A DNA stretch of 64,000 nt from Isosphaeraceae bacterium (GTDB lineage: Bacteria > Planctomycetota > Planctomycetia > Isosphaerales > Isosphaeraceae): the NCBI GenBank assembly GCA_026004735.1, contig BPJS01000001.1, forward strand, positions 558,001 through 622,000. Direction: 5' to 3'. The position numbers and the translations under genes were made by a program. Shown here one piece after another: positions 45,405 to 53,166 of this stretch (the stretch's first letter is position 1; the number at the start of each line of letters is the position of its first letter). Below the pieces are notes generated by a model. It worked only from the letters and a program-made list of their open reading frames with translations. It was not told where the DNA came from and searched no databases.

Positions 45405-46067
45405 TCACCGGCTCAACCGCGTTCCGGAACGGCTCACTCGTTCCGAGCCGGCACGACCCATCGCCACCATCCGCGCCAAGCGGTCTTCCACTTCGACCCG
45501 AAACTGCTCGGCCCGCGCGGTCATCAAGTCGCCTGACGCTTGAGACACCGCCGCCTGGTAGGTGGCGCGCAACAGCTCGGCCACCGTCAGGTCGCGAAGC
45601 CGGACGATCGATCCGGCATCATGCCCGATCGAGCCATCTGCCCAGAGCAGACCCAGTCTTCCAGCCACTTCCCGGCTGGCACGCTCGAGTCGTGGACCCA
45701 GATCGGCGACCAGGAACTCAACCCCGGTGGCTCCCCCCGGCGGCCCCGGCGGTTGGCCAACCCTCGCCGGTTCACCGGGACGCCTCAGCTCCATCGCTCC
45801 ACCCGCCACCGAGACGACAATCAGTAGCTCACCCGGATACGACGAACCATTCGCCGCCTGGCGAACCCGCACCAGGTGCCCCGGCCTGACCCCCTGAGCT
45901 TCAAAATCCACGAGCGTCGACCGAAGCGTCCACCGCGACCCCGCCAGAAATCCACCATCGGGGCCCGTCGCGAGCGGCGGCTCAAGTTCCAGCAAGGCCG
46001 CATAGTCGGCCGGGGCGCGCAGGGCGACGTCCTCTTCCGTCGCATAAAAGCTTTGCACCACACTCAT
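45405..46067 (-). CDS. phage head-tail connector-like protein
   Basis: A 220-residue protein from ATG 46067 (MSVVQSFYATEEDVALRAPADYA); an in-frame GTG at 46109 adds 14 residues. The opening YATEEDVALRAPADYAALLE resembles the start of head-tail adaptor proteins. A beta-rich centre (RWTLRSTLVDFEAQGVRPGHLVRV, ELLIVVSVAGGAMELRRPG) and a helical C-terminus (LRDLTVAELLRATYQAAVSQASGD then AEQFRVEVEDRLARMVAMG) follow. Located directly downstream of the major capsid gene, where connector genes usually lie. Family assignment is tentative. Confidence 0.5.
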   Translation of the reverse strand: MSVVQSFYATEEDVALRAPADYAALLELEPPLATGPDGGFLAGSRWTLRSTLVDFEAQGVRPGHLVRVRQAANGSSYPGELLIVVSVAGGAMELRRPGEPARVGQPPGPPGGATGVEFLVADLGPRLERASREVAGRLGLLWADGSIGHDAGSIVRLRDLTVAELLRATYQAAVSQASGDLMTARAEQFRVEVEDRLARMVAMGRAGSERVSRSGTRLSR

Positions 46068-46142
46068 CGGATCTGATCCCCGTCGAGTCCGTCGGTCGGC
46101 GTGGACCACGCCGACCGACGGTGTGCCGGTTGCTGGCTCGGA

Positions 46143-47282
46143 TCACGCCGCGAACGCCGTAATCCCCTCGACCCAGGCGTGGTGCGCTTCGTTCTCGACC
46201 TCGATCGCACCCTCGGCCACCCAATCGCCCTCGATCGCGTCGCCCCGCGAGCCACGCGGATTCCAGAACTCGTTGCGCTTCATCCGCAACCGCACTTCCG
46301 ACGAGGTCAGCGCAATCGCTGTCGAGGGCTTGAGCAGCGGAGCCTCGATCAACGAGATCCCGCCCAGGAACGGAGCCTCGAACACATCGATCGGCGTCCC
46401 GAAGATGTTCGAACCCGCGTCAATCCGCTGCGCTGCGTGTCCCCAGATCGCCAGCCCCGTCATGAAGTTCGAGGCCACGATCAGCACGTCGGGGTCGCCG
46501 CCAGCCCGCCGGCACCGCTCCAGCGTGTCTCGAATCAGATCCGACGGCTTGTACGCTCCGGCGTTCACGGGCGCGGTCGTCCGATTGGTCGTCAACAACG
46601 CCCGCAACCCCTTTTGCTTGGGACGGTTGGCCACCTCTGGCGCTTCGCCCAAACCGTAGTACGAGGTGTACTCCATGTCATCCATCAGATTCTGCAGCGC
46701 CTCCATCCGAACCTGATCCAGCGGCGTGTGCAGACCCAGCGACGCCTGGTAACCGGCCGTCGCTTGCAGCGCGCCGCCCACCTGGACCGGATGCTGCCAG
46801 GTCTGGCAATACTGGAGCGTTCCCGTTGGTCGGGCCGCCACGCCGAGTTGATCCACCTCCGACCCGCTCCGGCTGTTGCCAATCAAGGTCAACACGTCAT
46901 CACTCGCTGCGGCTGCCGGGGTCGTCCCCTCCACACCTCGCCGCACGGTGATCACGTGCGTCATCGGGTTCGGAGGCAAAACCAACTCCACCCGCTCGCC
47001 CGACGGCAGCTCCAGCACGTCGCCGTTCATCAACGCGCTGGCATCGGTCAAGGTCAGCGTCGTGTCCCCCGCGGTCGCCGCGGCCGCGAGCGTGCAACGA
47101 CGGCTCCGATACGCGCGGTTGACCATGCTGAACGTCGTCGACGCGACGGGCAGCCGGGGCACCCGCGTCACCAGCGGACACCGATTCACAAACCAGTTGA
47201 TCGCCACCACATGAATGTCATTGCGGATCTGGGCCAGGTTGTCAGCCGTGCCCTGGATCCCCTGCAAATATGCGTTTGGCAT
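46143..47282 (-). CDS. major capsid protein, SU10/DUF5309-like
   Basis: A 379-residue protein from ATG 47282 behind GGAGAG; an ATG at 47351 is an unlikely alternative. It opens MPNAYLQGIQGTADNLAQIRNDI and contains AAAATAGDTTLTLTDASALM with GDVLELPSGERVEL, TVRRGVEGTTPAAA, and the C-terminal LIVASNFMTGLAIWGH and RMKRNEFWNPRGSRGDAIEG. This pattern fits the SU10/DUF5309 group of HK97-fold capsid proteins, in which a small GDxL beta domain is inserted near residue 80-130. No protease cleavage site can be told. The scaffold-like gene lies 140 bases upstream. Confidence 0.7.
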   Translation of the reverse strand: MPNAYLQGIQGTADNLAQIRNDIHVVAINWFVNRCPLVTRVPRLPVASTTFSMVNRAYRSRRCTLAAAATAGDTTLTLTDASALMNGDVLELPSGERVELVLPPNPMTHVITVRRGVEGTTPAAAASDDVLTLIGNSRSGSEVDQLGVAARPTGTLQYCQTWQHPVQVGGALQATAGYQASLGLHTPLDQVRMEALQNLMDDMEYTSYYGLGEAPEVANRPKQKGLRALLTTNRTTAPVNAGAYKPSDLIRDTLERCRRAGGDPDVLIVASNFMTGLAIWGHAAQRIDAGSNIFGTPIDVFEAPFLGGISLIEAPLLKPSTAIALTSSEVRLRMKRNEFWNPRGSRGDAIEGDWVAEGAIEVENEAHHAWVEGITAFAA

Positions 47283-47422
47283 AGACTCACTCTCCGTCGA
47301 TCGACGTACTCGGTCTTCATCGCTTGCTCCTTCCCCGATCGTGGGGATCATCCCACCTCGAATTCCTTCCGCGGGCCGCGTGCCTCGCGGCGCCTCTCCG
47401 GGATGACCTCACCTGGTTCGGC

Positions 47423-48028
47423 TCACCGCGTTCGCCGCCCCGAGAGGCCAATCGCCGCCCATCCCTCCGGCTGCGACCCCAACGCCTCGCGCCACCTCCT
47501 CACCAAAGACTCGCCTAGCGTCTCCGCAGGACGGCCCGCCACCGGCCGCGCGTCGTTCTGAGCCCCAACCGCTCCTGAGCCACCCCTCGACCGGGCCGGC
47601 CGGAAATGCGCATATTCCGCACTCGCCAGCCGTTCCTCGACCGCCCGATTCAGCGCCTTTCCATCACGGCTCACGACCCGATACGCACCCTGGTCCTCGA
47701 CCACATCGAACTCATCCCGCCACAACTTCAACAACTGGCTCGCCGCTCCAGGCACCAACTCCCGCCCCGAAAGCGCGACCGCCAACTCCCGCTCGAGCAA
47801 AACCTGCCGAAAAATCCGCTCACGCTCAGCGAGCAATTGCTCCCGCTCTGCAACCAGCCGCGCCAGCTCGACCTCCCGCTCCGGCGCCCGATCCTTCGAT
47901 CGGTCATTCTCTTGTTGATCCGCTCCCACCCGCCCGGAAGTCTGTGCTTCCCCTAACTCCGGCCGGACCACCTCAGCCTCGCCTCCCTCTCCACCGCTCG
48001 CATCCCGTAGACAACGCGGCAGGCTCAT
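47423..48028 (-). CDS. scaffold-like coiled-coil phage protein
   Basis: A 201-residue protein starting at ATG 48028 behind GGAGGTGA, close to a perfect ribosome site. It has a polar, charged start, then a long coiled coil (EREVELARLVAEREQLLAERE to LLERELAVALSGRE), a short folded part (LLKLWRDEFDVVEDQGAYRVV) and a C-terminal region with Arg-rich stretches. Helical, charged and immediately upstream of the capsid gene is typical of phage scaffolding proteins, but scaffold sequences are not conserved enough for more than a positional call. Confidence 0.6.
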   Translation of the reverse strand: MSLPRCLRDASGGEGGEAEVVRPELGEAQTSGRVGADQQENDRSKDRAPEREVELARLVAEREQLLAERERIFRQVLLERELAVALSGRELVPGAASQLLKLWRDEFDVVEDQGAYRVVSRDGKALNRAVEERLASAEYAHFRPARSRGGSGAVGAQNDARPVAGRPAETLGESLVRRWREALGSQPEGWAAIGLSGRRTR

Positions 48029-48046
48029 CGTTCATTCACCTCCCCG

Positions 48047-48202
48047 TTACCGACTCCGCCACCATTGACACGCATCCTCGGCAACTCCCAGCAGCAGCGG
48101 CAGAGCCACCGCCCATCCCACCAACAGGAGGACAACCATCGCCCCGACCGCTGCCACGACCGCCCCTGAATCGACAACCAGCTCGCCCGCCGCCCCGCTC
48201 AT
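48047..48202 (-). CDS. 51-residue single-span membrane peptide in the phage operon
   Basis: An ATG at 48202 follows GGAGGG by 6 bases and opens 51 codons to a TAA at 48047. The product has a polar start (MSGAAGELVVDSG), one long hydrophobic stretch (AVVAAVGAMVVLLLVGWAV then LPLLLGVAE) and a short charged end (CQWWRSR). It sits between the portal stop (14 bases) and the scaffold start (18 bases) with no room for anything else, so packing, ribosome site and hydrophobicity all support it. Holin-like size, but position inside the head genes is unusual. It is otherwise unassigned. Confidence 0.6.
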   Translation of the reverse strand: MSGAAGELVVDSGAVVAAVGAMVVLLLVGWAVALPLLLGVAEDACQWWRSR

Positions 48203-48216
48203 GACTCACCCTCCAC

Positions 48217-49761
48217 CTACAAGCCGGCTCGACGCGCCACGTAGGACTCGATCTCGGCGTCGCACCGCGCGTAATTCGCATCGCTTAAGCCGGGCAGACA
48301 CAACCGCATCAGGCGCATCAGCAGCAAACCCTCCGTAATCGGCAGCTCACCGGCCCGCGCCGCGACCGCTTGAAAATCCGATGCCGCCTGGGCTACATCC
48401 GAGACCGTGTACAGGTCAAATTCGCTCGGATAGACGATCTCAAACGGCTCCTCGTTGTCCCGAGTCCATTCCCCATCACTCACGACAAGCAGGACCATCC
48501 GCGCGGCTTCGGTCTCCGCCCGCGCCAGCGTCCGCGCGATCTTCGAGAGCCGGTTATTCCCATCCGCATGATCGATCATCTTGGCCAGGCCCGACTGGTA
48601 CGGAGCTCCTTCCACCCCAGACGGACGCACCAGCGCCGAGTCCCGATCCACATCCCCGCGCAGATCCTGCTTGTTCCGCCGCAGCGACTCGGCTCCTTCT
48701 TTGGGAAACGCAACCACGTCGAATCCTTCGTACGTGGCCGTCCCCCCCTGCACGTTCTTCTTCTTGGGCAGCAACCAGCTCGGCCCGATCGGAATCGTTC
48801 CGTCCGGCTGAATAAAGTCCTCCGGTCCCTGCAACAACGGATGCGCCTGCGTCGTATCCGACAGAATCAATTCCGAGTCGCGGTTGTAATACTCACGCTG
48901 ACGCTCCGCGATCCCCTCATAGCGCGATTGACCCACGTTCCGACACCGCGGCTTACGCGCGTCAAACACCCGAACGATCGGAACCCGCCGAAACCCATGA
49001 CTCCCAGAGGCCAGCCGCTCGCCTTCCGCGTCCAGTAGCGTCCATCCTTCCTCCGTCCAATGCCGATATCGCTCCTCCGTACCCGTCGGCGTCTCAACCA
49101 CCTCCCGCACCAAGCACTCCGCATACCGTCGCCCGGTCTGGTCCAACCGCCACCAAACCAGGTTCTCCGGGAGAATGTGGCTCGCAACGCAACGCCCCAG
49201 CCCCAACCGCGCCACATCCGCCCGCGTCGCGATCGTTTCTCCCTCCGGAGCCGGCGGATGATCAAAACACAGGTCAATCTGCCCCAGAACCAGCAACAGC
49301 GGCGCGATCGTCTCCGACATCCAGGCATCGATGGTCGTCCCGCAGCCATCCACATCCGCCCACCACGATTCCAAAACCGCCGGACCCTTCCGCCGAACCT
49401 CACGCGCATAAATCCGCGACAAATGCGTCTCCACCGCCTCCGCCACAAACGTCGGCACCGGCGTACGCGCTCGCCTCAGCTCGTAGTCGTCGTCCGTCGC
49501 ATACGCCGCCGGCTCCATTCCCGGCCCGGAAAACGGATGACCCGCCACCCCTCCCATCGGCTCCCGCGGATCCGGATACTCACGCTTGTGCCGCACCAGG
49601 TTGCGGATCGGCAAGCCCCGCCGATCCACTCCGTAGACCGCTTCCCGATACCGCTCGCCACCCTCGTACGAGTCGAGCAACCACCGCCAGCGCAAGTGAT
49701 GCTCACGCCACTCCGGATGACGTCGACGGACCAGCTCGTAATGTGCGTTCTTCGTACGCAT
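48217..49761 (-). CDS. phage portal-like protein (DUF4055-like)
   Basis: A 514-residue protein from ATG 49761, just after the terminase stop (49764). The opening (YELVRRRHPEWREHHLRWRWLLDSYEGGERYREAVY) and the ELRRARTPVPTFVAEAVETHLSRIY segment are the layout of portal proteins of the DUF4055 kind; ETIAPLLLVLGQIDLCFDHPP and GIAERQREYYNRDSELILSDT follow, and the second half ends in a helical region (TLARAETEAARMVLLVVSDG). Portals form the twelve-fold DNA entry ring. Length and position (terminase, portal, scaffold, capsid) agree with this. Membership is not certain. Confidence 0.65.
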   Translation of the reverse strand: MRTKNAHYELVRRRHPEWREHHLRWRWLLDSYEGGERYREAVYGVDRRGLPIRNLVRHKREYPDPREPMGGVAGHPFSGPGMEPAAYATDDDYELRRARTPVPTFVAEAVETHLSRIYAREVRRKGPAVLESWWADVDGCGTTIDAWMSETIAPLLLVLGQIDLCFDHPPAPEGETIATRADVARLGLGRCVASHILPENLVWWRLDQTGRRYAECLVREVVETPTGTEERYRHWTEEGWTLLDAEGERLASGSHGFRRVPIVRVFDARKPRCRNVGQSRYEGIAERQREYYNRDSELILSDTTQAHPLLQGPEDFIQPDGTIPIGPSWLLPKKKNVQGGTATYEGFDVVAFPKEGAESLRRNKQDLRGDVDRDSALVRPSGVEGAPYQSGLAKMIDHADGNNRLSKIARTLARAETEAARMVLLVVSDGEWTRDNEEPFEIVYPSEFDLYTVSDVAQAASDFQAVAARAGELPITEGLLLMRLMRLCLPGLSDANYARCDAEIESYVARRAGL

Positions 49762-49763
49762 CG

Positions 49764-51320
49764 TCAAAACACCTGCCGTGCCGGAATTCGCGGAAGTCGA
49801 TCCGAGGGACGACGGCCCTCCGGGTACACCGCCCTCAAACCACCCCGCAACGCATCCACCAGGTCTTCATGGGGATGCTGCGGGTCCTCGGGATAGTCCT
49901 GCCACTGACCACCGCGACGTGCACGCCGATAATGCGCAAGCGCGTTCAACAACGACGTACAACGCGGATGGATCCTCAACCGTGCCGTTCCATCCGCCGG
50001 TTGAATCAACGACTCCAACAACGCCAACCCGTCCGCCACTGACCCGCGCGGCCACGCCCTCAGCATCCGCAAGCCCGCACGCTCGTATTCCCCGAGCACC
50101 GTCGGGCCGATCGACGTCCGCGCCCCACCCGCCGGGTCCACCCACACCGCATCCACCCGCCCCCCGCTCAGCCGCGCGGACAACTCCACCAGTGCCAGCG
50201 CGTTCTGTTCCGCCGATACGTTCTCCGCCAGGTAGTCACCGATGACATGCACCCGTTCCCCCTCACCCGGATAATCGCGTCCCCGTCCCCCAACGATCTG
50301 AAAAAAAACCGCTCCCGTGAACACGCCAGGATCAATCGCAAGCTGGACCGAAAATCGCGGATCGTACTCCGCCCCTTCATCGACAACCCGCTCCGCCCGA
50401 AATTCGGCAAACCACAGCCCTTCCGCGCGCGGACCTCGGCTCAAATAATCCGCCTCGAACGTCCGGCGACTCGTCGCCCGCAACTTCTGGATCAACGCAT
50501 CGATCGCATAATGCCCATTCGATCGCTTCGCCTTGGGACGGCCCAGCGGATCTTCCGATCGGTCCTCGTGACACCACGGCATCAACGGACACTCCGGACA
50601 CCGCTCCAGCTCCGGCCCACTTCGCTCCTCCGGACACCGCTCGAGAACCTCAAAGATGCAAAACGAGTAATACGGCAGCTCGCCCCCACACGCGCGCTCC
50701 ACCAGCGCACTCATCGGTCCACCCACCCGATGCCACGTCGAGGTCATCACCACCGATGCGGGCTCACCCCGCACATTCATGCACATCCCCATCGCTGCCT
50801 CGCGCAGCTCTGGGTCGATCTCATCCACTTCGTCCAGCTTCAGGCACGGTACATGCGGCCCCCGAACGCTCGTACTCGACGCCGCCAGAATCTTGACCTC
50901 CGACCCATTTCGATACCGCGCTCCATCACGGAGCAGCTTCTCAAACACCGACTCCTGCTGGCCCATCCTCGCCAATTCGCGTAACGCCAGATAAACCTGC
51001 ATCGACTGCGCTCGGCTCCCGCCCAGGATTCGCGTCGCCAGCCCCTCCGTACAACGACTTCGTAAATGCGTATCCAACGCCGAAAGAAACGACTTCCCGC
51101 CTCCTCGCGGACCATGGATCAACACCAGGCTAGGCCGCCCTAGAAAAATATCCTGGAAAAACTCCCACGGCGGCGTATGGCCCCGGCACACCCGAGCCGT
51201 TGCGAGCGTGATCTCCAGCTCGTGCCGAATCGTATGCAGAAGCTGCCGCGCCGTGCGTGGCCGATGCCTCCCCTCTCCCCACTCTCGCCCGTGCTTCTGC
51301 CGCGATCGAAACGACGCCAT
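49764..51320 (-). CDS. phage terminase large subunit
   Basis: The DNA-packaging motor, 518 residues from ATG 51320 (GTG 51329 is possible). ATPase domain: Walker A IHGPRGGGKSF near residues 68-78, Walker B CLKLDEVDE near 159-167, coupling motif VVMTSTWH near 190-197. Nuclease domain: QLAIDPGVFTG with the first acidic residue, and YPEDPQHPHEDLVDALRGG at the end. Between them is a Cys-rich insertion with Cys229, 241, 244 and 250 (C-x11-C-x2-C-x5-C), possibly metal-binding. The protein matches large terminases in layout; no small terminase gene is recognisable next to it. Confidence 0.8.
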   Translation of the reverse strand: MASFRSRQKHGREWGEGRHRPRTARQLLHTIRHELEITLATARVCRGHTPPWEFFQDIFLGRPSLVLIHGPRGGGKSFLSALDTHLRSRCTEGLATRILGGSRAQSMQVYLALRELARMGQQESVFEKLLRDGARYRNGSEVKILAASSTSVRGPHVPCLKLDEVDEIDPELREAAMGMCMNVRGEPASVVMTSTWHRVGGPMSALVERACGGELPYYSFCIFEVLERCPEERSGPELERCPECPLMPWCHEDRSEDPLGRPKAKRSNGHYAIDALIQKLRATSRRTFEADYLSRGPRAEGLWFAEFRAERVVDEGAEYDPRFSVQLAIDPGVFTGAVFFQIVGGRGRDYPGEGERVHVIGDYLAENVSAEQNALALVELSARLSGGRVDAVWVDPAGGARTSIGPTVLGEYERAGLRMLRAWPRGSVADGLALLESLIQPADGTARLRIHPRCTSLLNALAHYRRARRGGQWQDYPEDPQHPHEDLVDALRGGLRAVYPEGRRPSDRLPRIPARQVF

Positions 51321-52015
51321 GCGGTTCACCCACCCAACCCACGACGACCCCCCACCAACTTCACCGGTCCGCCCGCTCGGATCCCCCCTCCTCGAGGCTC
51401 CACGGTTCGTTCACCCTCCTCCGCTCCACAACCTGAACAATCCCCCGCCCCGTTCCGACGTATTAGTCCATCCATCCCATTTGCCTTCCGGTTTCGGTCC
51501 CGTCTGCGGCTCCCACACGTTTTGCCCCTCATGCCGACACTGACCAGTCCGCCCAATCGACCCTTCAATCCCAAGCCGCGCGCCAGCTTCGTCGCACGAC
51601 GTCCTGAAGAGCCTCCAGCGACTCCCCGAGGTACTCCAACAGCGTCCCACCGGGATCGGCCTTCGACCCCAGCCGTGGCTCGACGCCCCGGCCACTTATC
51701 CAACCCACCCCATGCTAATCGCTCTATCGTGTGCGGATGGCGACCCTCTGTTGCCAAATCCCGATATGAGTCGGCGATTCAGAGTTCATAACACGCCGTG
51801 CCACTTCGGACCCAGAGCTGCCAAGCACTCTTTCCTGCTTAGACCCCCCCTCTCAGCGCCAAGACATTCCGCCGCCGTCGCAGCGAACGCACTCACTCAA
51901 CCCAACGCGATCGCCCCATCACCCCTCGGCGAGCGGTCCCCAGCCCATGTCGGGCAGCACATGATGTCCGAGGCCAGCATCGCCTTGGCTCCGGCCACTT
52001 AGGCCGGTCCGTCCC
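51321..52015. other. gap upstream of the terminase; unconvincing short frames only
   Basis: This is where a small terminase or regulator would be expected. On the minus strand a 47-codon frame (GTG 51708 to TGA 51565) has host-like third-position G+C and ends TLLEYLGESLEALQDVVRRS, and a longer 94-codon frame ends at 51411 (CRHEGQNVWEPQTGPKPEGK). Neither has a good ribosome site or a match I know. A frame ending at 51326 overlaps the terminase GTG by GTGA but has poor codon composition. The region may hold the degraded remains of a gene. No clear promoter was found for the phage operon. Confidence 0.4.
51991..52007. terminator. hairpin after egtD
   Basis: CCGGCC-ACTTA-GGCCGG, 6 bp with a 5-base loop, starting 9 bases after the egtD stop on the minus strand. 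No T-run, so termination is inferred from position. Confidence 0.4.
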
Positions 52016-53053
52016 TCACACCCGGCGCCACATCTGCACCCGATACCACCCAGCCTCGTCGGTCCAGGCCAACTCCTCGACAAATCCTGACCCAGCCGCC
52101 AACTCTTGCAGTTCCGTGATTGTATATTTATGCGAATTCTCTGTATGGATTGTCTCTCCTTCGCTAAACGCGGCCACCATGCCCAGTTTGTCGATCCGGA
52201 CCTGCTGCTCGTGCCGGCTCACCAGGTGCATCTCAACCCGGCTCCGCGCCGCATCGTAGTGGGCTCGATGGATAAAGGATCCTACATCAAACCGGCCGCC
52301 CAGCTCTCGATTGATCCGCAACAGCAGATTCTTGTTGAACTGAGCCGTCAGACCGCTTGCGTCGTTATACGCCGCCTCCAGAATCGCCGCATCCTTCACC
52401 AGGTCGGTACCCAACAACAGCCGATCACCCGCATGACTGGCGTCGTGTATGTGACGTAATAACGCGATTGCCGAGTCCCGCTCATAATTCCCCAGGCTCG
52501 AACCCAGAAAGAGAAACAAGCGCGGACACTCGCGCCGCTTCCTGAGCAGATCGAGCGCCGCTCGATAATCCCCCACCAGCGCCGTCACGCGTAGTCCGGC
52601 TAGCGCATCGGTAAGAGCCTCCGCCGCCACCTTCAGCAACGGTCCCGATACATCGATCGGCATATACTCAATCGTTCCAAAACGAGCGCAGGCGGCCTCC
52701 AAAAGCCATCTCGTCTTCCGCGAACTTCCACTGCCAAGTTCGACAATCACCGGCGTTGTTCCAAACCGTTCCACCATCTCGCGCCGATTCGTCCTCAACA
52801 GACGCTCTTCGATCCGCGTCAAATAGTATTCGGGCAGATCGCAGATCCGCTCAAACAGACGCGACCCTGCCGTGTCGTAGAAATACCGGCAGGGCAACCA
52901 CTTCGGCATCGAACCCAACCCAATCCGGACCGCCTCGGCAAAGCAATCATCGGTCTGCCCGCCCACCACCTCAACGAGCCGTACGCGCTCCGCTCGTCGA
53001 TCTGCGTCAATACCCAACCCTCGTCCGGTACCGACCGCCTCCCCATCTCTCAT
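52016..53053 (-). CDS. egtD: L-histidine N-alpha-methyltransferase EgtD
   Basis: Trimethylates histidine to hercynine, the first step in ergothioneine synthesis. About 345 residues from ATG 53053 behind GGAGA (GTG 53056 adds one). Motifs seen: KWLPCRYFYDTAGSRLFERI and PEYYLTRIEERLL at the start, VIVELGSGSSRKTRWLLEA for SAM binding, MPIDVSGPLL, FLFLGSSLGNYERD, LGTDLVKDAAILEAAYND, then FIHRAHYDAARSRVEMHL and TENSHKYTITEL. All are typical for the DUF2260/EgtD family. No egtB, egtC or egtE is adjacent, so later steps, if present, are elsewhere. Confidence 0.93.
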   Translation of the reverse strand: MRDGEAVGTGRGLGIDADRRAERVRLVEVVGGQTDDCFAEAVRIGLGSMPKWLPCRYFYDTAGSRLFERICDLPEYYLTRIEERLLRTNRREMVERFGTTPVIVELGSGSSRKTRWLLEAACARFGTIEYMPIDVSGPLLKVAAEALTDALAGLRVTALVGDYRAALDLLRKRRECPRLFLFLGSSLGNYERDSAIALLRHIHDASHAGDRLLLGTDLVKDAAILEAAYNDASGLTAQFNKNLLLRINRELGGRFDVGSFIHRAHYDAARSRVEMHLVSRHEQQVRIDKLGMVAAFSEGETIHTENSHKYTITELQELAAGSGFVEELAWTDEAGWYRVQMWRRV

Positions 53054-53104
53054 CACGGCTCTCCGGACCGGACACCAAACCGCTCGTTCAAGGACGATCC
53101 GACA

Positions 53105-53133
53105 TCGATACCCGTGTCGATCGATCCTGCCAA
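53105..53133 (-). promoter_or_regulatory. possible promoter of egtD
   Basis: On the minus strand TTGGCA (53133-53128), 17 bases, then TATCGA (53110-53105), about 50 bases before the ATG at 53053. The -35 box matches five of six, the -10 only three. Confidence 0.3.
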
Positions 53134-53156
53134 AAAAATCTCATCACGTCATCGTG
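53132..53156 (-). terminator. hairpin plus T-run after the phosphofructokinase gene
   Basis: On the minus strand CACGATGACGTG (4-bp stem, 4-base loop, 53156-53145) is followed by six bases and seven T residues (53138-53132), beginning 10 bases after the pfk stop. The T-run is the clearest in the window, but the stem is short. It overlaps the -35 box of the possible egtD promoter. Confidence 0.4.
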
Positions 53157-53166
53157 TAGGCAGACC

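Larger units (their letters stand above)
40038..51320 (-). mobile_element. prophage-like virion-gene island (no integrase or lysis genes)
   Basis: Eleven genes on one strand in the order large terminase, portal, 51-residue membrane peptide, scaffold-like protein, major capsid protein, connector-like protein, beta protein, LamG-like protein, beta-helix tailspike, structural protein, tail-terminator-like protein. Spacing is tight (often under 45 bases), as in phage late operons. Not visible anywhere in or next to it: integrase, repressor, replication genes, small terminase with a recognisable fold, major tail tube, tape measure, baseplate, holin or endolysin, or att repeats. All reading frames are intact, and base composition looks like the host. 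I infer a retained structural module, possibly domesticated, or one end of a larger lost prophage. Confidence 0.75.
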
